Shown here: in pieces, positions 33,291 through 43,395 of the stretch
Layout: each line of letters begins with the position of its first letter
How positions within the stretch are numbered: position 1 is the stretch's first letter
DNA from: Paramyrothecium sp. XJ0827
Lineage: Eukaryota > Ascomycota > Sordariomycetes > Hypocreales > Stachybotryaceae
Length of the DNA: 64,000 nucleotides
Direction: 5' to 3'
NCBI GenBank assembly: GCA_020881915.1
Contig: JAJFPB010000012.1
Span: 868,001 to 932,000 of the forward strand
The notes under the pieces: model-generated
What the model saw: only the letters and a program-made list of their open reading frames with translations
The model's database searches: none
Told to the model about the DNA's origin: nothing
Position numbers and translations under genes: made by a program

Positions 33291-34240
33291 TCACCGCACC
33301 CACCACGAGCCGTTGGGCCCATCTGCCTCACCAACCCAGGAGGCAAAGTGAGAGACGTCCTGGTAGCCGGATGATGCAGTCGCAACGTGAACCTCGATTT
33401 TGCCGCTTCCAGTATTCACAGTCTTGATAAAGTACAAGTCCCCGTTGCTGCCGATTTCCCAAGTACCATTGTCACCATCAGCGATATTGAACCACGTCGT
33501 GAATGATGTAGCACGCTGGTATCCATCTTTCGGTCCGAGACGGTAGAGTTCAACGTTCTCGCCATTTGTGTCACGGTACTTGATGAAATAGAGGTTCTTG
33601 CCCACAATGGTCCATGTGCCACGGTCACCATTCGATTGCCAGAGCGAGGTGGCTTGGTGGAGATCGTAGTTGCCGTAGTTGGAGCGGCTTGCGCGGTGGA
33701 CCTCGATTTTTCCGGAGCCTGTGTTTTTGGTTTTGATAAAGTAGAGATCCCCATCGTCAACGCGCCATGAACCATTGTCGGCGTCGCTGAGCTCAAAAGC
33801 TGTTCCAGTTTGGACGGCAAACGCCTTATAGTCGGAGCCTGCCGTAGCTCGATGAATCTCGACCTTGCCAGTCCCGGTGTTTCGCAGCTTGATGTAGAAC
33901 AAGTCCCCACCTACGACATTGCCGCCTGCAACTTCAAACTGTCCATTTGGCCACTCATTCTCGCCGAAGACAGAAACGTAGTGCTTGGTCGGTACAGAAT
34001 AGCCTCTGGAGCTGTCAAGAACATGGACCTCAGTCTTGCGTGATTGAACATTTCGTTCTTTGACGAAGTAAACGTTGGAGAACTGCACACTTGAATCTTA
34101 GCTTTTCTGGGCAATTGGTTATGGACTGGATTTTGCAATGTCAGGTACTGCCACAAATTACCTACCTGGCCATTGATTAAGCTTGGAAAAACACCCAAGA
34201 GGGTAAGGGCGAACAAAGTGACATTCCTTGTCCCGATCAT
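33291..34240 (-). CDS. Secreted tandem-repeat protein (DLYFIK-x-NTGSGKIEVH repeats)
   Basis: Two exons (34240-34166, 34082-33291) give 288 residues. A signal peptide (VTLFALTLLGVFPSLING) is encoded by exon 1. The remainder is five to six tandem repeats of about 50 residues. Each has an LYFIKxxNTGSGKIEVHxA strand pair, then an aromatic/Tyr-rich loop, then a D/NGxW element. The regular beta-rich pattern suggests a propeller- or lectin-like fold. Similar repeats occur in secreted actinobacterial and fungal proteins, usually fused to hydrolases, but here they stand alone. Function is not recognised; a carbohydrate- or surface-binding role is a guess. Confidence 0.75.
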
Positions 34241-35971
34241 TGCGCAGGTTTGTGAATATTTGCCGTTGGCGATGTCGAAATATGAGATAACTTTCGAAGT
34301 CGCTTTATACTCAAAGAAGCCGTTGACAGGGATGATCTCAGGGGGTGTCAATATTCCTCGAAGGTCACTTGTGTCTATTTATGGGAAAGTGTGCTTCCTA
34401 CCGCTGACTTCAAGTAATTATAGTGAATGGAAGCTTTTTAGAAAATGTACTCACGGACAGCTATCTCCGATGTCGTGATTCGGCTAGCAATGACCACACT
34501 TCGGAATGGGTCGGCACAGAGTCATGGACCCACGTGAATTGGAACAAGAACATTCGAAGAAAATCCTTCTTACATGTCTTTCAATTTCCCACCGTCTTGC
34601 ACACATCCAATAATATTCAAGGACAAGGTCTTGGCCTACATGGCTGGTATTTGATGTCGCTAAGTCCCTCACAGCTGAGCTTGGCCGCGCATCCACTTCA
34701 AGCCTGGGCGGCTCAAAAAATTCGTGCAATGTTGCACATCACATATCTGCTACATGTCACAGGGCGTTCATTCCACCCCCTTCAGAAACAAATTGTCTTT
34801 TCAAATAACACGTGGGCAAGTGAACCAGGATTGGGTAGTCTTTGTGTTGGTCAGCTACAGAATTCGCCAGTGCACATACACAGGTCCTCGCTTTTCTTAA
34901 ATTCATTTCAGTTCATCTGTGTAAGTTCCGCATTTGTCAGCTCCCAAGAACAATGTCTCAGATGTCCAAAATTGCCAATGGCGTGGCGCAGATTTCAGGC
35001 TCCAAATATAACTGGAATGTGAAGTGGCCAGCCGTAGCGTTTCAGACCCTTGAGAATCAGACCATCGTGGATGTCCCGAATTTGGAATGCGGCCTTTCAG
35101 TTATATGGAATGATTTCTAAGCTGGCAAGCGGTGAGTGTTTGGGGGGGGGAGGAAAAGAAGCAATACTGTCGATCTAAAGACTACAACAAATGTTAAATA
35201 ATAATTATTTCGAGAGTATTCTTGAAGATATTACTATAAAACTTTACGTAAAGTCTTAGCAAAATATTCTTATAACCAAAGCTTTTTATAATTATATTAA
35301 GCTCAACCTGTTCCATATTATGGTAAAAATATGAAATAGTAATCTTTGCAATTACTGTTTGTTTTGCTTACCAATTGGCTGGCAATGCTGGGCAGACAGA
35401 AGATCGCGAAGGATGGGAAGCTGCACAGTAAGTCAGCCTTTATCGGCCAGACTTGTTACTTTCCAAGTTCATTGCAATAGTTGATAATGTCTTTTCCAGA
35501 AACGGTGGGTCAATTTGCCTTCGCATAGCCGCAGCTCCACGGCTGGTCAAGACAGCACTCAGGTTGATCTGTCTTGTTTCTAATACGTAACGTTACCCGG
35601 TGTCAGCGTGACTGCGGAGAACAAGTGTCTCACGAAGAGGGATGCTGGAGAATGAACATCATCTTTCCTTGTTCAATGCTGATTGATTCTATTTCCGATC
35701 ACTTTCAGATGGTTGTGATCCTGTTCTGACTTGTCCGCTATTCGGTGCAAACATGCACATCATGAGTACGTGAGCGCTGCACCCTAACATTCAACTGCCG
35801 GCCTCATGGCTCTGTTCGGTTTACTGGCTGCGACTTGAGGTACATCTAGGCTTGTCACTTTGCACCTCAACCTGCGGTCTCTTATGCTTGCACCAACCTC
35901 ATTGTGCAGGGGATCTGGTTTCAGACCAAGATTGGTAACATTCGATCAATTTCATGCTAGCCCCAATCACT
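34241..35971. other. Intergenic region with AT-rich island
   Basis: No recognised gene apart from the tentative small frame at 34952-35120. A very AT-rich island runs from about 35160 to 35345. A 199-codon frame at 34423-35022 lacks any domain. Confidence 0.4.
34952..35120 (+). CDS. Small hypothetical protein
   Basis: A 55-codon frame starts at an ATG shortly after a possible intron (GTAAGT at about 34921 to CAG at 34940). The peptide has an ordered look (ISGSKYNWNVKWP, TIVDVPNLECGLSV) and good amino-acid balance, but no family was recognised. It could be the only coding exon of a small gene or chance. Confidence 0.3.
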
Positions 35972-37014
35972 CTATAGCTTCTGCATGGCCGCAATATCGG
36001 TAGACTGTACGTAGTCCTCGAAGCCTTGGATCTCTTCCTCAAGCTCGGATGTGGAGATCTTTTCATCCTCCACCACCAAGTTTATCTGAAGCTTCTTAAT
36101 TCCAAAGCCAACAGGTACCAGCTTAGAAGCGCCCCACGTCAGACCGTCCTTCTCGATTCCACGGACCGCGGCTTCGAGAGCAGCCATGTCGGTCTCGTCG
36201 TCTGTTAAGAATATGTATCAGCTTCTGCCTTTACTCGAACAGCAGCTAGTCGTTACTCCACTTACCCCAGGGTTTGATATCCATTGTTACAACAGATTTG
36301 GCAGCAACCTTAGGCTTGGCTGCCTTTTTTTCATTGTATGCCTTCAACCGCTCCTCGCGAATTCTGATCTGTTCCTCACTCTCCTCTTCGTCGTCGCTAC
36401 CGAACAGGTCAACGTCGTCATCGTCATTCTCTTCGGTGGCCTTCTCGTCCGTGGCCTTCTCCGGAGCCTTGGCAGGGTTAATCGTGAGTTCGTTCACTTC
36501 AGGTCCGTAGGTCTCGTAGGACTTGGAAGCGTCGCCGGGAAGGTTTGCGAACTCGTCCTGGTACGAGGCGACGTGTCGGTACCATCTGGCGGCGTTCGGG
36601 TACTTGTCGATCGCAGGAGAAGAGCTTAGGGCTTTGAAAACGGCCACGTCGGCTTGGGAGGGTGAATAGCTATATCCTGATGTCAGCAAAAACCTTCTGT
36701 GTACATCTGACGAGTAGCAAAGTCCATCAAGATCATGCGACAACCACCTGGTTTCTACTGCTTGCAGCATTGCCAAACAGCCAGCTCCCCACGCTGATGT
36801 CCATCAAACTCTCCAGCCTTCAAGAAATTCCCAGTAGGTTTGAGGCTTACCCGACAATGTATGAGCGGGTGGCTAGCCAATTGTTGAGCACTGTTTTAAT
36901 AGTTGATCAGTCAGTGGCGGTCATGATACGGCGAGGAACAAGATGCGCGCAACCACGCGTAGGCTTGGGCTTACCGGCTGCCCCCGCATCGGTAAGGAGT
37001 TGAGTGAAACCCAT
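35972..37014 (-). CDS. Translation elongation factor 1-beta (eEF1B-alpha, GEF subunit)
   Basis: Four exons (37014-36975, 36890-36851, 36669-36266, 36201-35972) give 237 residues. The N-terminal GST-C-like region reads [27 protein letters not shown], followed by an acidic linker with [15 protein letters not shown] and the C-terminal nucleotide-exchange domain: [37 protein letters not shown] and the end [10 protein letters not shown]. It exchanges GDP for GTP on eEF1A. Two 40-bp 5-prime exons are typical of this gene in ascomycetes. It is the clearest housekeeping anchor in the middle of the window. Confidence 0.96.
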
Positions 37015-37900
37015 AGTGACAATAACGGGAAGTGCAAGAACTTCAATCAAGAAGTTGCAGTTGAGAAACACTTGAAGTTCTGGACAATGAATAGACTGGC
37101 GCGATGATGCCACTCAAGAAAAAAGGAGGGGTCGATGAGTCAAACACAGCCCCGCTAGATTCGTGCTGGCGATGTAACGGGGCTGACCTGTCAGGTCAGA
37201 TCCTGCAGACCTTGAAACAGTAAGGCGGAGTCTGAGCCTGATCGCTTTGAGACCGATGGGGAAGGCTAGAGGGCCGTCAAAGTGCTTGATGGAGGGGTAA
37301 TGGTAGACAAGGATTATATCATTCACCTCCTGAAATCTCCACTTACATCCTTCAATGGATCGGCAGCATCGACGGGACATGGATATCGCTTCTTCAATTG
37401 CCTACGAACAGTGCATTGCAGCCTTCATCGTCGTTTTGCATAAAATGAGCACCAACTCAACTCCTTTCTGGTTGAATTCCGTGGTTAGGACCTTGTAATG
37501 CATTATTATACAGAAGTTTGTCTGGGTTTTCAGTTGTAACGAGACTTATTATCAACACGATGAAGGGATTGTGTATCGTCCTTTTATTAGGCCACGTAAT
37601 AATAGCTAAAGAATGATGTTCCAGGTTGGGCAACGTTATAAAGCATCTGGTTTATGTCGTTGGTTACATCAAGTAGATAGGATTAATCACCTTCTGGCTT
37701 TTTACTCCCATCCATCTTCCGTGGCAGCTTGTAGAACGTCGCTTTCGCCGGAGGCAGATTGCCCAGGGACAATGAAGCGATAAGTCAATTTGCTAAGGGA
37801 GAGCGCATTCTTGGAAGTATTCCATGCTGGACTGGATTGGACATCGGAAACAAGGTGTCGTTTACGTACTCAAACCACCTTTCACTTCTTCTCTTATTGC
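37015..37900. other. Intergenic, nothing recognised
   Basis: Upstream of eEF1B-alpha. The first few hundred bp should be its promoter and leader. No other signal was seen. Confidence 0.4.
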
Positions 37901-38381
37901 CTATTGAACAATGGCACCGAATACCTGAGTAAAATTGTTTGTTGCCACCGCCATTTGCTTCGCGATTACATCTCTACATATACGGCCCTCGTAGAAATTG
38001 TGGCTTGACATACCTTCCAAGGCTTCAATACTCGTTCCGTTCCGGAGATATCCAGCACGTTCAAAATGGTATCTTGACTTGACCAGCATATGCAGCATGT
38101 ATGCGCGATGCGTGTACGCCCTGGCAAATAGCTGGGCCTGAAATTCAGAGAAAGGGCCTGAAGGTGCGGGTGGCAATGCGAGCTCAATGGCCTTGGTAAG
38201 ATCGGAGAGGACGTATTCGATGGCATGTGTTTTATGCATGGTTAGGTCGCCCTGATCTAGGAGGAGCCTTCTTGCTTGCGGGCGGTTGATATGCGCAGAA
38301 GGGAATATCGGGCTTTCTGCAAGCAGCTGGGTGAGTTGAAAAAATGGCGAGGTCCGGAATGTTCAGTGGAGGTGCTTGCAT
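37901..38381 (-). pseudogene. Degenerate TTC36-like tetratricopeptide protein
   Basis: On the reverse strand the segment reads QLTQLLAESPIFPSAHINRPQARRLL, then SDLTKAIELA, AYTHRAYMLHML and IAKQMAVATN. This order matches TTC36-type TPR proteins, which have two to three TPRs in about 200 residues. The only upstream ATG (38381) is in another frame, and the matching frame is closed by a stop before any ATG, so the start appears lost by an indel near the T-run at about 38340. The usual NPYA near the C-terminus is changed to NNFT. The segment is either a decayed copy or a shortened protein starting at the internal ATG at 38239 (112 residues). Confidence 0.45.
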
Positions 38382-40270
38382 GTTGATTGGCTTAACTAAA
38401 GGACTCCTCTATCGCGTAACTCTTGGAAATTGCAAGCGTAGATGTATCGCAGAGGCGGAAGATTGTGATCAATGATAGCTCTAGGCTTAGATTTGGAAGA
38501 CTCGGGATTAAACAAGGCTTTCATCACCCGCTCATCATTGATATTGAGGTACCCGAATGTCACTGCCGTACTCATGTTGGGACTTGTCTCAGTTCTGAGT
38601 ACGCAAGTGATAACATGTGAGTATTGGAGCAGGTTATGAACACTTCGGGTTGCTTAAGAGTCAGGATCTTGTGACCCGATTACTTTTGTAATGACAGAGT
38701 CCGTGATAAGGTATTTGCATCCATCAAGAGGCCCTCCAGTTCCCCGTACATATTACTCGGCGGTGCACCGCGCCAATGCCGATACCTATATGACATCCCG
38801 CGTCGGCGAGGAAAGGAGCGATAAGCGACGGCTCCACATCGGCCAGGTATGTCGGCTCACTCCATGACATGACGAAGATAAACAATTCCGGGAAGTGGGA
38901 GAGTAGACGTATTGGAACTAAAGATGGCCGATCTCTCGTCCATGGGATATCACCGAACTGTATCGAGGAGGAGTTGTGGTCAGAATTGAAAGACTGAGCG
39001 ACATGTCTTGCAGATGGGCTAATGAATCACTTCCAAAGTTCAACGTAACAGGCAAAAGTTCATTTGATCTGTCTATGAAAGGGGGATCTTTGGTACACAT
39101 CAAGTCTTGAGACACACTCCTCATCCAGTTTTCAGTATCGCATAGGGCAGCTGATTAGTAGGACGAACAGTTTCCATCAGCTCCGGAAGAGCCGTGATGA
39201 GTCTCTGGAGCCTTGAAGTGCGGTTTCAATGGAGTCCAGCTGTCGTTTCGGTAGTCTGGTTGAGTTATTTTGCACGTTCTCAGGCCCCATTCAGATGCGG
39301 CCAGCATCAAACAGCTGGTCATAAATGCAGGTGTCAGCAAAGGCTCATAACTCAATCTCAGGGTCGACGACTAACTTGGAAATGAAGCCCACATTTGCCT
39401 TTCAAACATGAAGGCCATTCTTTGGAGCCGCCTATTTTGGTCTCAAGTTTAGAATCATATGCTGCCCCACGGGTCGTTGCATCGGGACCATGGGCGCTTG
39501 TAATGTTGTGTAGACTAGCACCAGCAGGTCGGAACCCTCCCCCAGCCTTTGCGTCATAGTCACCTCACGGGCCAGTCTTGAACATGATTGGCCATGGTCA
39601 AGCAACAGGATAGACGCATCGGGTATCTTACAATCTCTTATGTGATGATGAGTACAAAACATAGCGCGTGTCTGATAATTTGTTCTCAGGTACGATAAAA
39701 ACTACTGGATCTGACGAAAGTCTCCAGCTGCGACAAACCTCTGGGCGAAAGGCTTGGACGACAGTGGCGAGGAAGTGTTTCCATTATCATTATGGTATCG
39801 AATATTAAAGCAAGATAGCGTCTTGCAGAGTGCCTGATGCATACCATCTTCTCCTACCGAAGTTCCAGTGTCCCGGGTGCACATTGATTCCACACAGGCC
39901 TGTTCCAAAACAAATGAGGAGTAAAGTTGTCAACAGAAGGATGTGCCTCACAGAGACCCATTCAGATGCTGTACGAAGGTCACGGGCCGGTGACAGTAAG
40001 AAATGGTTTCGGGTAAGACAAGGCTATACTGCCGTACTTAGCAGCACACGGCTTGCCCGATGATATGGCAATTATTGTAATTTAAGAAATTTCATAAGAG
40101 TCAGCCCTCGAGATGGAGGGACGATCAGCTGGTCCCATGAGGCGTCTTCTAATTCGTTTTCAGACATGCTGTGATAGGAGTGTCAAGGCAACGCCTACTC
40201 CTCTCTTCTCGCCTCGGCTTGCTGGCATTAGGTGACATTTATGAGAAAGTAGAGTTAAAGTCTTTGAAGT
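38382..40270. other. Gene-poor region
   Basis: Nearly 1.9 kb with short frames only. No domains, tRNAs or repeats were recognised. Confidence 0.4.
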
Positions 40271-42982
40271 TCAAGCAGCCATATTCCAGATAAAGTCTAG
40301 AGAATTATCACCCAGCAGTTGGAAGTCCTGCATTTCGTCAGCACAGTAGGGCTGGAGAGACGGGTCGAATGGTAATGTCATCCAATCCTCCTGGAAACCG
40401 ATGTCCTCGTTGGGAAATTCTGTCCCAGGAAATCTGGACGCACAGTTGAGGCCCAGTGACCAGTCAGGATCCTCCAGACCGGTTGCCGGTGCAACATTAT
40501 TATCTCCATCTTCGGATCCTGGCCTTGTTACGAATCTTGGCGGCTTCAACGCCGGGATAAAGTTCTCCTTCAGTCGTGAGACGTGTACCTCCAACAGTGT
40601 GGCGTATCTGGATCCAAGGTGCAAGTCGTCAGGTCTGCTATTTCGCAATGCCAGGATGGCCTGCGTCAAGACCTCGAGGGAATCCTGTAGCTTGGTGAAA
40701 CTGACCCCAAGGCCTAATCCTTTAAGCAGGAAAACAGATGCAGTAGTGATCCGTAGAAAGATGGTAACAGGGGCGAAACGAAGTATGTTCTGTTCGTGCA
40801 TCTTGACTGCCGCCTTAAGTATCCTAAGGCAACCGTCCACGACGGCTTGAATGAAACCATAGTCCGTTGAGCTAAGCTCGAACTCGGCGTGGCCTGGGTC
40901 GAGGCGGGGCTCTGCCATTGTTCTTTCCACGACAGCTTGGAGGCCGAGAGAGTTGGTGTAAATCCTGGTGTAACGATACTCGATTTCTAGGACATGGGTG
41001 AATGGTCCTTTCTCTAAAAATGGTTAGCCTCTTGGCCAGCAATTAATATCGTTCAAATTGGTCATCCCAAGACTTGCCTGTGAATGTCTGTTTATGTCTC
41101 CTCTCCCAATCATCCAACAGGGCGCAGAAGTGCTCGATCATGCTTACGTAGCGTCCGCTCTGCAGCAGGTGCCTTGTAATTGTTACGGAGGGAAACAACA
41201 TGTCGGAGATAGACCTTGATAGTTTGGCGAGCTCCATCCACGCCGCCATGACCTGGGCCCAGTCTTTCCCCCTCTTCTCCCAAACCAAGTTGGCACGGTT
41301 GAAAGTGGCGGCACCGTGGCTAACACTCTGAGGCATCATCACTCTGCGGCCAAGTCTTGCCGACAACTGTTCCTGTTGTGAGTAAAGGATTCCCGCAAGG
41401 GCTTTGCGGCGGCGATGAAACCTTCTGTCGTACGTGGCCAGTCTATCTAGGATTACGACGGTCTCTTCCGTATCATAGACACCAAGTTCATGAGCGAGCG
41501 ACATGGCCAGACCAATTACCATCCATGCCATCCTGTCGAATCTTCGTGCCGGGATAATCACATCTTCTAGCCACCTTCCGCGCGAAGGGTTGTCCACATC
41601 GGGCGCCCCTTCATCCCTGAGATCTTCCAGTGTCAACATAACATCGGAATCCCAACCGTCTGCCGCAGGAGGGCCGTGAAGGGCTCTGGGCTGCCATTCA
41701 GTGAGCAACATCAGCCCTTCAATAGAGCCTAGTGTGCGTGTCTTGGCCTTGGAGCGTTTCTCCTGGCCCAGAAGTATCCGCAGAATCAGGTGCTGGCAAT
41801 GATCCCAAAGTCGTGCGTGGATCATCTGTCCTCTGGACTCCCCTCCTGGGACAGGTAGCACATTGTATCGAGAAGATATCGTAACACGCAGCAGAGCAAT
41901 GGCTCGCGCGTGACCAAGAAGTAGTGGTTGGAGTGGTCCGCATAAAAGTCATTCACTATGGGCGTTAAAGGAGCCATGTGCTGAAAGAAGCTGAACAGCA
42001 AGACTCAGTTGTTAGCACAGAGTTGACTTCAGCATCAAAGCCGGATGAGAATTGCTTACTTACAGGTCTATGTATGTGACGGCTTCCTCGGCCGAAAACC
42101 ATCCCATTTTTGTGAAGCGATATGCCTTCCAACAATCGATAACTTCGGCCGAGAGGTCAACGGACATGGTGGGCTGGTAGGGTGTGGGAAATGCGACAGG
42201 CGACGCAGTTGCCCCTACGGTAGATGCACCATCAAGGCCTATTGCCTCAGTACCGAGATAACCATTATTGCTAGCATAGTCGGCGCGGTGCTGAGCGGCT
42301 TCGAAGAGGATGTTAAGGGCGTCCTTGCCGTTGGCGACAACGGTACGCATCATAGATTCGGTTATTCTGCCAACACGGGTTTGGCGGCTACTGTTGTCAA
42401 CTGGGCTAGGCACGTTCTCCTTTTCGCCGAAGAAGTTAGAGGTAACTGTCCAGATGGTGAGTGCAAGGGTATATCGGAGGATACGTTTTGGGAAGGTTGA
42501 AATTGACTGCCGCCGGTTTCCCTTCTGTCATCATCGGGTCTCATGAACTGGGGTTGCTGATCCTGGCTGGATGGTGAAGCCCGGGTTTCCCTACGATCTA
42601 ATGGTACACCGGTGAGCTGAAGGTTGCAGCATTCTCCATAGCTCGAGAGCCAAGGAATCGTTGCGCCCTCACCTCTATGTGGATTGTTCGCTCGGGTGAT
42701 CTTAGAGGTGGTGGACCGACGTTCAACTGGAAAGACGCAATCTCGGGCTTCGCGGCGACAGCCCGCGCAGGGTCTTCCGGCAGCGAGATCCTCAGCCGTT
42801 ATATCACACCTCGATTTACGTGCACGGCACTTGATGTATGCTATTTGTGTTTCTCCAGGTCAGCGAAGTGGTACCAGCACAATCAAATTCGCGTTACCTT
42901 TGTACGCCCTGCAAAATCTTTGATGGTCGGCCTTTCCGAGACCGGCTCTATTCGCGTTCACCGAGCGTTCGTCTCGGTCCAT
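40271..42982 (-). pseudogene. Zn2Cys6 transcription factor of the PrtT type, apparently broken
   Basis: The exons are in order and clearly homologous to the extracellular-protease regulator PrtT: zinc cluster (KCRARKSRC...PCAGCRREARDC), HMAPLTPIVNDFYADHSNHY, SSRYNVLPVPGGESRG, AKTRTLGSIEGLMLLTEW and QAVVERTMAE. Three lesions are visible. The first zinc-ligand cysteine is TAC (Tyr) at 42836-42838. The frame shifts by one within about 41865-41905, between REPLLCCV and ISSRY. The last exon (from about 41008, after a TTTTTAG acceptor) has no GT donor at the expected place near 41050. Introns at 42841-42894 and in 42440-42520 look normal. The gene probably no longer yields a DNA-binding protein. 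It adjoins an intact subtilisin of the kind PrtT controls. Confidence 0.65.
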
Positions 42983-43395
42983 AGGTGCGGCGCTCGCGTC
43001 GGACGCTGTCTGGGGCACATTTGAGGCCGTGACAGACCTCGTATCTCCCTTTACTCTAGAGCTGGCGAAAGCCTACCCAGATGCAAAGGTTGCCAACGTG
43101 CAGCGAGATGTCTAGACATAGTGGCCTAGCTTTATATCAGAGAATATGAACTGTCGCTTCTTCTTCGGTGCGGATTTCCGCATTTTGGTAATGTGATTCT
43201 TTAATATACAACCTGGGAGTGCTTTAGGCCTTCTCTATCTGGGTCTCTTCGAGACCTTCAACATCTACCTAGAAGCCCGTAGACTGGAATGACGTGTATA
43301 GCAATATTCTATGGCAGACTTGGGTTTGTAAGTATATCGGATCAATGGCACTTCAGTGCCCTTGTACTCTCTCATGCTCTTCAAACGAAGTAAGA
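42983..43395. other. Spacer between PrtT-like relic and subtilisin
   Basis: About 410 bp with no recognised feature. It would hold the relic promoter and the subtilisin 3-prime region. Confidence 0.4.

Noticed and set aside
34423..35022. 199-codon plus-strand frame
   Set aside because: Although long, it has no recognisable domain, biased Trp/His/Ser content and no good start context.
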